This document shows, one piece after another, positions 25,168 to 34,543 of a stretch of DNA of 64,000 nucleotides. The position numbers and the translations under genes are program-made. The notes beneath the pieces are model-generated. The model had not been told where the DNA came from and did not search any database. It worked only from the letters and a program-made list of their open reading frames with translations. The DNA is from Sulfitobacter sp. D7 (GTDB lineage Bacteria; Pseudomonadota; Alphaproteobacteria; Rhodobacterales; Rhodobacteraceae). The stretch covers positions 2,356,001 to 2,420,000 of the forward strand of contig NZ_CP020694.1 of assembly GCF_003611275.1 (NCBI RefSeq). Reading direction: 5' to 3'. The first letter of the stretch is position 1; each line of letters opens with the position of its first letter.

Positions 25168-27705
25168 CTACCCGATCTTGTGGGCAATGGCGAGCTGGGC
25201 CGCAGCCAAACGTGCAACCGGTACGCGAAACGGCGAACAGGAAACATAATCAAAGCCCGATTCGCGGCAAAAAGCGATGGATTCGGGGTTCCCGCCATGC
25301 TCCCCACAGATGGAAAGGGTGATTCCGGGCTGGGCTTTGCGCCCCCTTTCCGCCCCAAGTTGCAGCAATTCGCCGACCCCATCGGTGTCGAGCACATGGA
25401 AGGGATCCTCTGGGTAGACCCCTTGTTGGACGTAATTCGACATGAAGCGCCCCGCGTCGTCGCGCGAGAGGCCATAGGTCATCTGCGTCAGATCGTTGGT
25501 CCCGAAACTGAGAAAGGCACAATGCGGCGCGATATCATCAGCACGCAGACAGGCGCGCGGGGTCTCTACCATCACGCCGAGACGGTAGGTGAAGCTCGCG
25601 TCGCGCTCGCTGCGCACGGCGGCGGCCACGGCATCGACGCCGGCTTTGACCAATTCCACTTCGCGCCGGGCGCTGACCAGCGGGATCATGATCTCGGGCA
25701 CCACCGGCTCGCCATCGCGGCTGGCTTCGATTGTGGCCTCAAAGATCGCGCGGGCCTGCATTTCGTAGATTTCCGGCACCGTCACCCCCAGCCGCACGCC
25801 GCGCAGGCCCAGCATCGGGTTATACTCCGTCATCGCCGCCACGCGCCGCGTCACGTCAGACATCTGAAGGCCAAGCGCCTCGGCCAATTCGCGCTGCCCG
25901 GCTTTGTCTGAGGGCAAGAATTCATGCAGCGGCGGATCAAACAAGCGGATGCACACTGGCTGCCCCTGCATGATGCGGAATAACTGGGTAAAATCCTCGC
26001 GCTGCATGGGCAGCAGACGTTCCAGCACGGCACGGCGGTCTTCGCCGCTTTCGGCAAAGATCATTTCGCGCATCACGGTGAGGCGACCGGGCTCGAAAAA
26101 CATATGTTCAGTGCGGCAGAGCCCGATGCCATGGGCGTTGAAATTGCGCGCGGTCTGCGCATCGGCAGGCGTGTCGGCATTGGCGCGAATGCCAATGTCG
26201 GCCACATCCTCGGCCCAGCCCATCAGCCGGGTGAAGGTATCGTCTAGTGCGGCTTCTTGCATCTTGGCCGCCCCGGCCAAGACCTGCCCGGTTGAGCCAT
26301 CAACGGTGACCTGATCCCCTTCGACAAAAACCCGCCCATCGGGGGCGATGATCTGCCGCTGGGTCACGATAAAGCGCATGTTCGACGCACCGACAACGCA
26401 AGGAAGCCCCATGCCGCGCCCGATCACCGCCGCATGGCTGGTGATGCCGCCGCGTTCGGTCAAAACGGCAGCGGCGGCATGCATGCCGCGAATATCCTCT
26501 GGTGACGTTTCGCGCCGGACGAGGATGCAAGGCTCCCCCCGCGCGGCGCTGGCCTGTGCGTCGCTGGCGGAAAAGACGATCCGCCCGGTGGCCGCCCCGG
26601 GGCTGGCGGCGATGCCGCGCCCGATCACGTCGCGTTTGGCGCTTGGGTCAACCTGACGGTGCAGCAGTTCCGACAGCGTGCGGGGCTGCACCCGCATGAG
26701 CGCTTCCTCGCGGCTGATGATCCCTTCGTCAGCCAGCGCCACGGCGATCCGCACCGCCGCACGGGAGGACCGTGCGACCTTCACACCATCCAGAATATGC
26801 AGCTTGCCTTGATCGATCACGAACTCGACCTGCATCTCGGCCCGGAGCCGTTTGCGCATCAGCGCCGCGTGGTCTTTCAACTCGGCAAAGGCATCGGGCA
26901 CCAGCTCTTCCAACGACGGCCCGCGCGGATCGCGGGTGAGATACATCGCCGCCGCATCGCCTTCGAGCGCATCGCGGCCTTGGCTTTGGCTGAGATAACG
27001 CCCGGTGATTTGCGGTAGGCCAGTATCGCTATCGACCAGTTGCAACACGCCCGAACCGCACTGCCCCTGCCCCACGCCAAAGGCCATTTCCTGCACGATC
27101 AACCCCAACCCCGCATCCGCAGGTGCCCCCTTGGCTTGCCGCAACAATCGCGCCGAAGTGCCGTTCCACGCCCGCGCCATTGACCGCAACACCGCAGCCA
27201 ATTGCGTTGCCGGGTCTTGGGGAAAACGCTCTTCGGTCTCGGCCTCATAGGCGCGTAGTGATTCCATCAGCGCCGCACGGCCATCGCCGTTCACATCGTC
27301 GAACATATCGGGGTCAAGGCGGGCAACATTGACCGCATAGGACTGCACGAAGCGCGAATAAAGCGCCGCCGCCGGGCCTTCGCCGATGGTCGTGGCGTAA
27401 TGTTCAAACAGCGCGTCGTTGATGCCGATGTTCAGCACCGCCCCCGGCCCACCCCAATCAGGGTCTTGGCTAGAGGGGCGCACACAAAGCAGCGCGCCTT
27501 TGGGAAATTGATCGACCACCGCTTGGATATCAGGCAACTGCCCGCGCGCGATCTGTTGCACCGCATTGAAAGAAACCGCCACGGTAGAGGGCACCGGCAA
27601 CTCAAGGCGCACGAGGCGCTGCAAGCATTTCGCCCGCCCGCCGTGGGTGTCATTAGCAATTGGCGCGGTGGGGGTCACCAGCGTGGTATGGGGATCGTTC
27701 TGCAC
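25168..27705 (-). CDS. Divergent pyruvate phosphate dikinase / PEP-synthase-like protein
   Basis: The 845-residue protein keeps the middle and end of PPDK: the phosphohistidine in TERGGITSHAAVIGRGMGLPCVVG and the PEP/pyruvate barrel with SFGTNDLTQMTYGLSRDD and the catalytic Cys in LSICGEHGGNPESI. The N-terminal ATP-binding domain is altered: the usual GGKGANLAEM start is NDTHGGRAKCLQRL, and the TRDPATGE motif appears as VDSDTGLPQ. It may be a dikinase paralogue with changed or lost ATP half-reaction. It lies at the end of the glyQ-glyS gene run, 74 bases after glyS. Confidence 0.8.
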   Translation of the reverse strand: MQNDPHTTLVTPTAPIANDTHGGRAKCLQRLVRLELPVPSTVAVSFNAVQQIARGQLPDIQAVVDQFPKGALLCVRPSSQDPDWGGPGAVLNIGINDALFEHYATTIGEGPAAALYSRFVQSYAVNVARLDPDMFDDVNGDGRAALMESLRAYEAETEERFPQDPATQLAAVLRSMARAWNGTSARLLRQAKGAPADAGLGLIVQEMAFGVGQGQCGSGVLQLVDSDTGLPQITGRYLSQSQGRDALEGDAAAMYLTRDPRGPSLEELVPDAFAELKDHAALMRKRLRAEMQVEFVIDQGKLHILDGVKVARSSRAAVRIAVALADEGIISREEALMRVQPRTLSELLHRQVDPSAKRDVIGRGIAASPGAATGRIVFSASDAQASAARGEPCILVRRETSPEDIRGMHAAAAVLTERGGITSHAAVIGRGMGLPCVVGASNMRFIVTQRQIIAPDGRVFVEGDQVTVDGSTGQVLAGAAKMQEAALDDTFTRLMGWAEDVADIGIRANADTPADAQTARNFNAHGIGLCRTEHMFFEPGRLTVMREMIFAESGEDRRAVLERLLPMQREDFTQLFRIMQGQPVCIRLFDPPLHEFLPSDKAGQRELAEALGLQMSDVTRRVAAMTEYNPMLGLRGVRLGVTVPEIYEMQARAIFEATIEASRDGEPVVPEIMIPLVSARREVELVKAGVDAVAAAVRSERDASFTYRLGVMVETPRACLRADDIAPHCAFLSFGTNDLTQMTYGLSRDDAGRFMSNYVQQGVYPEDPFHVLDTDGVGELLQLGAERGRKAQPGITLSICGEHGGNPESIAFCRESGFDYVSCSPFRVPVARLAAAQLAIAHKIG

Positions 27706-27751
27706 TGCGGCACCTTAGTCGTTCCGGTGCAGCATAGGGGTTGAGGCAGAA

Positions 27752-27771
27752 GGGGCAAGGGATCTTGCCCC
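27752..27771. terminator. Hairpin between glyS and the PPDK-like gene
   Basis: GGGGCAA (27752-27758) pairs perfectly with TTGCCCC (27765-27771) around a 6-base loop. On the minus strand the following bases are only weakly T-rich, so termination would be partial and the PPDK-like gene could be read through from glyS. Confidence 0.4.
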
Positions 27772-27779
27772 CTCAGCGG

Positions 27780-29993
27780 TCAGCCATCCAGTTTGGTCAA
27801 GTCCGCCACGGCGCTACAGATCGTGCGAATGCGGCTGAGCAGATTGAGCCGATTGCGCCGCACGGTGGGGTTGTCGGCATTGACCTGAACCGCCTCGAAA
27901 AATGCATCAATCGGCCCGCGCAGTTCCGCCATGGCGGCCATCGCGGTCGAGAAATCCTGCGCCGCCATCGCCGGGGTGATCTTGGCCTCGGCCTTGTCGA
28001 GCGCTGCGAAGAGGTCTTTCTCGGCCTGCGTTTCGGCAAACTTCGGATCAGCGCCGAAGGAGTATTCCACGCCATCGGCCTCTTCGGCTTGGCTGAGGAT
28101 GTTGTTGGCGCGTTTGAAGCCTTGGATCAGGCTCTCGCCGTCGTCGGTTTTGAGCGTCTCCGACAGGGCGCGGGCGCGTTTGACCAGCAGGGTCAGATCG
28201 TCGCTGCCGTCCATGGCGATGCAGGCGTCGATAATGTCGTGGCGGATGCCTTGATCGCGGAGGTAGACTTTGAGGCGGTCGTGGATGAAGGAGAGGAGGT
28301 CGCTCTGTAGGTCGCCGTTAAAATGCCACTCATGGATCGTAACTCGAGTTCGTCCCACTTCGGCGAGTTCTTCTAGATCGAACTCACCTCGAATGTCCTT
28401 GGTCCGTCCTGTTGCGATAACACGACCGTCTTCTTGAACCGTTGCGACAGTATCAGCTTCGATAGTGGCGCGGTGTGTCTGCAGAGTTTCCGCCAAGGAA
28501 AGATGTGTGTCATTCTCAACCAAAATCCGAATAACGCCCAAAGCCGCACGCCGCAGCGCAAACGGGTCTTTGCTCCCGGTGGGTTTCTCATCAATCGCCC
28601 AGAACCCAGTCAGCTTGTCGATCTTCTCGGCCAGCGCCACGGCAATCGACACCGGCTCAGTCGGCACGTCATCGGACGGCCCCAGCGGCGCATAGTGATC
28701 CTTGGCCGCATCGGCCACGGCATCCGACATCCCCGCCTTGCGCGCGTAGTAGCTGCCCATCAGGCCCTGCAATTCGGGGAACTCATAGACCATCTCGGAG
28801 CTGAGGTCGGCCTTGGCTACCCGCGCCGCCTGCTCGGCCTCATCGGCGTCGGCGCCGACCAGCGGGGCAAGCTCACGCGAGAGGGTCGCCATGCGGTCGA
28901 TCAACTCGGCCTGTGTGCCGAGCTTGTTATGGAAGGTCACATTTTCCAGCGCCTTGACCCAAGTCTCCATCCCCGCGCCCGAGGTCACGGTGCGCAGGTC
29001 ATTGTCCCAGAAGAATTTCGCATCCGACAGCCGCGCGCCGAGCACTTTTTCGTTGCCCGCAAGGATCGTGGCACCCTCGTCGGCGGTGGTGCGGTTGGCG
29101 ACGGTGACGAAGCGCTCGATCTGACCCGACTTCGGATTGCGGACCGAGAAGAACTTCTGATGCTCTTTCATCGAGGTTTGCAGCACTTCGGGCGGCAAGC
29201 CGAGAAAATCGTCGCCAATGCGGCCCATCAGCACCACGGGATATTCAACCAGCCCGGCGACCTCGGCCAAAAGCCCTGCGTCTTCGACAACCTTAAGCCC
29301 AGCGGCGAAGGCCATGTTGGTGGCGTCATGCCAGATCGTATCGGCCCGCGCGGCGGGGTCGAGCACGACATGGGCGCGGGCGAGTTTGGTCTGGTAGTCT
29401 TCGAAGCCCGCGACTTCGATCTGATCGGGCGCAAGGAACCGGTGTCCGCGCGTGGTGTTGCCAGCGGTGATGCCATCGACGGTCAGCGGCACAACCTCGG
29501 CCCCGGCTTCATCGCTGATGACGCAAAGGATCGAATGAAGCGGGCGGACCCATTTCAAGCTGCCCGTGCCCCACCGCATCGACTTCGGCCATGGGAAATT
29601 GCGGATGGTCCGTTCCAGCACCTCGGCCACGATCTCAGCCGCAGGGCGGCCCGGTTTTTCGATCTTGGCAAAGAACACTTTGCCCTTGGGCGTGTCGCGT
29701 TCTTCCAATTGATCACGGGTCAACCCAGCACCGCGCAAAAACCCTTCGATGGCTTTCTCAGGCGCGTCGGCTTTCGGGCCTTTGCGCTCTTCCACCTGTC
29801 GCGGGCTGGCGGCAAGCATATCGCCAAGCGCCAGCGTCAGACGGCGCGGGGTGGTGAAAACGGCGGCGGAGCCATAGGTCAGACCGGCTTCGACCAGACC
29901 GTTGGTCACCAGCTTTTGCAGGTCTTCGCCCGCGCGTTTCTGCATCCGCGCAGGGATTTCTTCGGAGAAAAGTTCAATCAGCAGATCTGGCAC
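27780..29993 (-). CDS. glyS: Glycyl-tRNA synthetase beta subunit
   Basis: The 737-residue subunit pairs with glyQ to charge tRNA-Gly (alpha2-beta2 enzyme). It has the family start PDLLIELFSEEIPARMQKRAGE, EFPELQGLMGSYYA, DKLTGFWAIDEKPTGSKDPFALRRAALGVIRI, and a C-terminal DALR-type anticodon domain. I choose a GTG start at 29993, where the conserved sequence begins. The protein is longer than usual because of a roughly 50-residue insertion after ALGVIRILVEN (about 28320-28535), whose DNA is visibly richer in A/T than its flanks. Confidence 0.95.
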   Translation of the reverse strand: MPDLLIELFSEEIPARMQKRAGEDLQKLVTNGLVEAGLTYGSAAVFTTPRRLTLALGDMLAASPRQVEERKGPKADAPEKAIEGFLRGAGLTRDQLEERDTPKGKVFFAKIEKPGRPAAEIVAEVLERTIRNFPWPKSMRWGTGSLKWVRPLHSILCVISDEAGAEVVPLTVDGITAGNTTRGHRFLAPDQIEVAGFEDYQTKLARAHVVLDPAARADTIWHDATNMAFAAGLKVVEDAGLLAEVAGLVEYPVVLMGRIGDDFLGLPPEVLQTSMKEHQKFFSVRNPKSGQIERFVTVANRTTADEGATILAGNEKVLGARLSDAKFFWDNDLRTVTSGAGMETWVKALENVTFHNKLGTQAELIDRMATLSRELAPLVGADADEAEQAARVAKADLSSEMVYEFPELQGLMGSYYARKAGMSDAVADAAKDHYAPLGPSDDVPTEPVSIAVALAEKIDKLTGFWAIDEKPTGSKDPFALRRAALGVIRILVENDTHLSLAETLQTHRATIEADTVATVQEDGRVIATGRTKDIRGEFDLEELAEVGRTRVTIHEWHFNGDLQSDLLSFIHDRLKVYLRDQGIRHDIIDACIAMDGSDDLTLLVKRARALSETLKTDDGESLIQGFKRANNILSQAEEADGVEYSFGADPKFAETQAEKDLFAALDKAEAKITPAMAAQDFSTAMAAMAELRGPIDAFFEAVQVNADNPTVRRNRLNLLSRIRTICSAVADLTKLDG

Positions 29994-30085
29994 GGGCGGC
30001 CCCCAATTCTTGCCGCGATGGCGGCGTCTCATCGGGGGCTTGGATAACGAGTGCTAGGCGGAGGGTCTAGCCCCCCGCCCTGCGT

Positions 30086-30901
30086 TTAATCCAACAAGGT
30101 GCGGATATCGGGGTCGGAGAATTTCGGCACCACCCGGTAGCCCGCTTCGACGAAGTTATAGACCGCAAAGCCAATCAACCCCAGCCCGGCACCGCCCAAA
30201 AGGAAACGCCCAAAGGCCATGCCGCGCAGGCTTTGCAGCGCCTCGCCCAGACCGCCCGCCTGTGCGGGGTTCGCGGTCAGCGCCGCATAGCCCAGTGAAA
30301 AGGCAACCAGCCCCAGAATGCCGCCATAGATAATCAGGCCAACCTTCACGATAGGGTCGATGCTTTCGGTGAACTGGGTGCGCGCCAGATGGCCCTTATA
30401 TTTCCCGCTCCAGCCTTTGTAGGCATAGTAGATGCCTGCGCCCAATAGGATCAGCGCGCCAGCGGCTACGATATAGCGCCCGGCGGGCATCGACATCAGC
30501 TTTTGCGTCCAGTCCTGCGCGGAACTGCCGCCGGAATTCTTGCCGCTCATTGCCAAGGCCAGAACGGAAACGCCGATACCGCCGTGGATTAGCCCGGTCG
30601 TGACTTGCCCCAACCGCGCGATCAGCCCCTTGGCGTCGGTCCCGTGATCTTCGACATCCTTCACGCCCGCAGCCACGCGCCAGACCAGATAGGCAAGCAA
30701 CCCGATGCCAATCGCGATGAGTGCCGGAATACCGTATGGCTCATCCCGCAGCGCCGCGAGGGCGTCTTTCGTGCCCGAGGCTTGGGTGCTTTTGACGGCG
30801 GCCAATAGGGCCAGCCCCCCGATGATCGTATAGATCACCCCGCGCGCGCCGTAGCCCGCGCGCATCACCCATTTCAGCCCCTCATGTGTTTTTTCCGACA
30901 T
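30086..30901 (-). CDS. DUF1206 integral membrane protein
   Basis: The 271-residue protein has six hydrophobic helices arranged as three DUF1206 repeats of about 75 residues; each repeat contains an ARxGxxxxGxxY-like start (RAGYGARGVIYTIIGG, ARLGQVTTGLIHGG, IVKVGLIIYGGILG). Function of the family is unknown. It sits in the glyQ-DUF6446-DUF1206-glyS run. A GAAAA-type ribosome site precedes ATG 30901, chosen over an upstream start because MSEKTHEGLKW matches the family N-terminus. Confidence 0.85.
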   Translation of the reverse strand: MSEKTHEGLKWVMRAGYGARGVIYTIIGGLALLAAVKSTQASGTKDALAALRDEPYGIPALIAIGIGLLAYLVWRVAAGVKDVEDHGTDAKGLIARLGQVTTGLIHGGIGVSVLALAMSGKNSGGSSAQDWTQKLMSMPAGRYIVAAGALILLGAGIYYAYKGWSGKYKGHLARTQFTESIDPIVKVGLIIYGGILGLVAFSLGYAALTANPAQAGGLGEALQSLRGMAFGRFLLGGAGLGLIGFAVYNFVEAGYRVVPKFSDPDIRTLLD

Positions 30902-30982
30902 TTTCGCCCCCGTTCTATGTGGGGACAAGCGTTCGGCAGCGCCAAAAGGTTCCGTGCAAACAGGCGGCGCTTGCGTTTAAGA

Positions 30983-31498
30983 TCAGTCGGCGGGACGCTC
31001 GGGGCAAGCCTCTCCTACCACGGTGCCGTCATAGGACTTCTCGCCGCAGTCGTTCAGCTCATGCCAGATGTAGCCACGCCCGTCATCGGTCAGCGCCACG
31101 ATCCGGTCGACGCCGTAGTGCACGTTCTTGCCGCCAAGGAAGGTCAGCGCGGTGCCGGCCTCAATCTCGGCCCCGATGGCGGGGGCGTCGAAACAATCGA
31201 ACCAGCCCGGCGCGTTGCGCGGATCGGTGGGGTCGGTCATCTCATAGGTCTCGGTCGCCATGGCGAGGCTGATGTCATGCTCAAAGCAGGCACGGAACCG
31301 GATCGGAGAACTGTCGGCGTCGATGGCCTGAAGGTTCTCTGCCGCGATCTCTTCCGGCTCTTGCGAGGTAAGCGATACCAGTTCGACCTTGGCCTCAGGC
31401 ACCTCGTGATAAAACCCATAGATCTGCAAATAATAGAGTGCAGCCCCGGCGATCAGTGCGGATACAAGGATCACGATACCGACAATCTTGCCGCTCAT
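30983..31498 (-). CDS. Membrane-anchored DUF6446-like protein
   Basis: The 171-residue protein has one N-terminal membrane helix (about residues 5-25) and an exported domain with four cysteines (RACFEHD, WFDCFD, NDCGEKS, GEACPER). It matches the Rhodobacterales family placed after glyQ and now called DUF6446; I am fairly but not fully sure of the number. The ATG overlaps the glyQ stop by four bases, so translation is coupled. There is no sequence reason to link it to tRNA charging. Confidence 0.75.
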   Translation of the reverse strand: MSGKIVGIVILVSALIAGAALYYLQIYGFYHEVPEAKVELVSLTSQEPEEIAAENLQAIDADSSPIRFRACFEHDISLAMATETYEMTDPTDPRNAPGWFDCFDAPAIGAEIEAGTALTFLGGKNVHYGVDRIVALTDDGRGYIWHELNDCGEKSYDGTVVGEACPERPAD

Positions 31499-32442
31499 GC
31501 CGCGCTATCCGCCTCAGGCGTCCAGCCGCCCGCGCGGGTCTGCACGAAGGCATCGGCACATTGTTTTGCCAAGGCCCGCACCCGCCCGATATAGGCCTGC
31601 CGTTCGGTCACCGAGATCACGCCGCGCGCGTCGAGCAGGTTGAAGATGTGGCTCGCCTTGATGCATTGGTCATAGGCCGGATGCGCCATGACGATGCGTT
31701 TCCCGGTCTTGGGGTCCTCGGCGGGCTGGTCGAGGATGAACTGGCAATGCGCTTCGGCCTCGTTGAACTGGTCCAGCAGCACCTCTGTATTGGCGGTGTC
31801 AAAGTTCCAGCGCGCGAATTCTTCTTCGGTCTGCTTGAACACATCGCCATAGGTCAACGGAATTGGTGCCTCGGGGCTGTTAAAGGGCATGTCCATTACG
31901 TGATCGACACCTAGCACATACATCGCCAAACGCTCCAACCCATAGGTCAGCTCTCCCGAGACGGGGTGGCAGTCATGGCCGCCAACCTGTTGGAAGTAGG
32001 TGAACTGGGACACTTCCATTCCGTCGCACCAGACCTCCCAGCCCAGACCCCAAGCGCCCAGCGTCGGGCTTTCCCAGTCGTCTTCGACAAAACGGATGTC
32101 ATGCAGCGCCATGTCGATGCCAATGGCTTCGAGCGAACCAAGGTACAGATCTTGCAGATTGGGCGGGCTGGGTTTGATCAGCACTTGGTATTGGTAATAA
32201 TGCTGCAAGCGGTTGGGGTTCTCACCATAGCGCCCATCGGTGGGGCGGCGCGAGGGCTGAACATAGGCCGCGGCCCAAGGCTGCGTGCCGAGGCTGCGCA
32301 GCGTGGTGGCCGGGTGAAAGGTGCCCGCGCCCACTTCCATGTCATAGGGTTGCAAGATCGCGCAGCCCTGCCGCGCCCAATAGCTCTGCAATGCAAGGAT
32401 GATCTCTTGAAAAGAGCGTGGTTTCTGCGCCGCGTCAGACAT
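31495..32442 (-). CDS. glyQ: Glycyl-tRNA synthetase alpha subunit
   Basis: The 315-residue catalytic subunit makes glycyl-adenylate and transfers it to tRNA-Gly together with GlyS. Class II features are clear: [37 protein letters not shown], the [26 protein letters not shown] motif, and [12 protein letters not shown]. The ATG at 32442 gives the conserved start [14 protein letters not shown]; the longer reading frame upstream has no family support. It heads the minus-strand run to glyS. Confidence 0.97.
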   Translation of the reverse strand: MSDAAQKPRSFQEIILALQSYWARQGCAILQPYDMEVGAGTFHPATTLRSLGTQPWAAAYVQPSRRPTDGRYGENPNRLQHYYQYQVLIKPSPPNLQDLYLGSLEAIGIDMALHDIRFVEDDWESPTLGAWGLGWEVWCDGMEVSQFTYFQQVGGHDCHPVSGELTYGLERLAMYVLGVDHVMDMPFNSPEAPIPLTYGDVFKQTEEEFARWNFDTANTEVLLDQFNEAEAHCQFILDQPAEDPKTGKRIVMAHPAYDQCIKASHIFNLLDARGVISVTERQAYIGRVRALAKQCADAFVQTRAGGWTPEADSAA

Positions 32443-32597
32443 GGTGATTGCCCCTTTATGATGCGCGCCTTTCCTACGTCTGCAATCCATGGGGGTCAAT
32501 CGCAGCTTTGTGAGAAATTCGCCCCCTTTGCCATGGCATTTGCGCTGCTTTCCGGCGTAATCTGGCTCGGATTTGGTTTTGCGAGAGTTGAGTGACG

Positions 32598-34478
32598 ATG
32601 AAGCGAATTCTACGTGCCCCGGTGGCGATCTTCTTGGCCCTGAGCCTGTCTTGGGCCAGCCTTGCGCGGGCGCAATCGGCGGAGGATATCGTTTGGGTCC
32701 AGATCGAGGCGCAGCCCTCATTGGCCGAAGCCACCGATCGCGCGCGCGCCTATGAGACCCTGTTGGATGACGTGAATGGCTTTTCCCTTGGCGGCGGTTG
32801 GTACGGCATCGCCGTGGGCCCCTACCGGCGCGAAGATGCGGAACTGGTGCTGCGCAGCTATGTGCGCGACGGTCTGGTGCCGCGTGACAGCTTCATCCAG
32901 CAGTCCAGCCGTTTCCAGCAGCAGTTCTGGCCCGTGGGCGACAACGTTCTGGAAACCGGCGTGATCGATGCCCCCGTGGGTGTGGATGGCGGTGAGCCAG
33001 AGGAAGCCGCAGCGGGCAGCACCACCCCCGATGTCACCACAACCCCGCTCGACGCGACAACGACCGAAGGCGAGATTGAAGGCGAGACTGAGGGCGAGAT
33101 TGAAGTCGCTGAGGCAGAGGCCGAAACCGCTCCGGCCCCCACCCCGCCAGAGCCGGATGAAACCCCGGCAGAGGCGCGCCGTTCGGAACGCGCCCTCTCG
33201 GCGCAAGAGCGCAAAGACCTGCAAATCGCGCTGCAATGGGCCGGTTTTTACGACGCCGCGATTGATGGTGCCTTTGGCCGGGGCACCCGCGCCTCTATGG
33301 GGGCGTGGCAGGCGGCGAACGGATATGACCAGACTGGCGTGCTGACCACCCGACAGCGTGCCGCGCTGATCGCACAGTATAATGCCGTCCTTGATGGTTT
33401 GGGCCTGCAAATGGTGCGCGATGAGAAAGCCGGGATTGAGGTTATGATGCCCACGGCTGAGGTCGAATTTGCCCGCTACGAGCCGCCCTTCGCCCATTAC
33501 GACACCAGCGGCAACATCGGCGCACGGGTGCTGTTGATCAGCCAGCCCGGCAACCAAGATACGCTCTACGGTCTCTATGACATCATGCAAACGCTTGAGA
33601 TCGTCCCCTTGGATGGCCCCCGCGAACGCAAGCGCAACTCCTTTGAGTTGATCGGGGAGAACGGCAGCATCATCAGCCAGACGCAGGTCTCGCTGGAGAA
33701 CGGTCAGATCAAAGGGTTCACCCTGATCTGGCCCGCCGGGGACGAAGACCGCCGCCGCCGCGTGGTGGCTGAGATGTCCAAAAGCCTGACCCGCCTGCCC
33801 GGCGTGTTGGACGCCGCCGCAGGCAACAGCGACGCGCAGGCGATTGATCTGGTCGCGGGTCTGCAAATCCGCCAGCCCAAGATCGCCCGCAGCGGCTTTT
33901 TCATCGACGACAACGGCGCGGTTGTCACCACCAGCGAAGTGGTCGCCTCTTGCTCCCGTGTAACACTGGACGCGGATACCGATGCCACAGTGGTCGCCAC
34001 GGATGCGGCACGCGGCCTTGCGCTGCTCAAGCCTGAAAGCCGCCTCGCCCCGCTGGCCGTGGCCGAATTCAGCAACGGTGCGCCACGTCTGCAATCGGAA
34101 ATCTCTGTCGCAGGCTACTCCTACGAAGGGGTGCTGAGTGCTGCGACCCTGACCTTTGGCGCGCTGTCGGACCTCAAGGGGCTGAACGGGGATGAAAACC
34201 TCAAACGCCTGTCGGTCAACGCCCAGCCCGGTGATGCCGGGGGGCCGGTCTTTGACGAGAATGGTCATGTGGTGGGCATGTTGCTCCCCCAGACGGAGGC
34301 GGACCGCAAACTGCCCGAAGACGTGAGCTTTGCCCTTGATGGTAGTGTGATCCTCAAGGCGGCACAGGACGCAGGGCTGGACAGCAAGCAGGCGCAGGGG
34401 GCCACGGGCCCGATCGCGCCGCGCGATCTGACGCTGCGTGCGCAGGGCATCACGGTCTTGGTCAGCTGCTGGGAATAA
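32598..34478 (+). CDS. Secreted peptidoglycan-binding protein with an inactivated trypsin-like domain
   Basis: The 626-residue product has a signal peptide (to about residue 26, ARA-QS), a SPOR-like segment (30-115), an acidic Thr/Glu/Pro linker (130-200), a PG_binding_1 repeat (about 205-260: [31 protein letters not shown]), a beta-rich middle and a C-terminal trypsin/HtrA fold (about 420-600). All three catalytic positions are changed: His is Glu447 in VVTTSEVV, Asp is Gly473 in ARGLALL, Ser is Ala547 in PGDAGGP. It should bind, not cut. A strong terminator follows. Confidence 0.82.
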   Translation: MKRILRAPVAIFLALSLSWASLARAQSAEDIVWVQIEAQPSLAEATDRARAYETLLDDVNGFSLGGGWYGIAVGPYRREDAELVLRSYVRDGLVPRDSFIQQSSRFQQQFWPVGDNVLETGVIDAPVGVDGGEPEEAAAGSTTPDVTTTPLDATTTEGEIEGETEGEIEVAEAEAETAPAPTPPEPDETPAEARRSERALSAQERKDLQIALQWAGFYDAAIDGAFGRGTRASMGAWQAANGYDQTGVLTTRQRAALIAQYNAVLDGLGLQMVRDEKAGIEVMMPTAEVEFARYEPPFAHYDTSGNIGARVLLISQPGNQDTLYGLYDIMQTLEIVPLDGPRERKRNSFELIGENGSIISQTQVSLENGQIKGFTLIWPAGDEDRRRRVVAEMSKSLTRLPGVLDAAAGNSDAQAIDLVAGLQIRQPKIARSGFFIDDNGAVVTTSEVVASCSRVTLDADTDATVVATDAARGLALLKPESRLAPLAVAEFSNGAPRLQSEISVAGYSYEGVLSAATLTFGALSDLKGLNGDENLKRLSVNAQPGDAGGPVFDENGHVVGMLLPQTEADRKLPEDVSFALDGSVILKAAQDAGLDSKQAQGATGPIAPRDLTLRAQGITVLVSCWE

Positions 34479-34508
34479 CGCGGGGGCTCAGCCCCAAGCG
34501 ACAAAGAC

Positions 34509-34537
34509 AAAGGGCGGTGCCATCGGCGCCGCCCTTT
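34509..34537. terminator. Bidirectional terminator between the pseudoprotease and trkH
   Basis: AAAGGGCGGTGCC and GGCGCCGCCCTTT form a 13-bp stem (one T-G wobble) with a 3-base loop at 34509-34537. The A-run before and T-run after let it work for both convergent genes. Confidence 0.85.
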
Positions 34538-34543
34538 CGCGTT

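Noticed and set aside
32718..34268. 516-residue open frame antisense to the pseudoprotease
   Set aside because: Antisense shadow; the plus-strand protein has signal peptide and domain structure.
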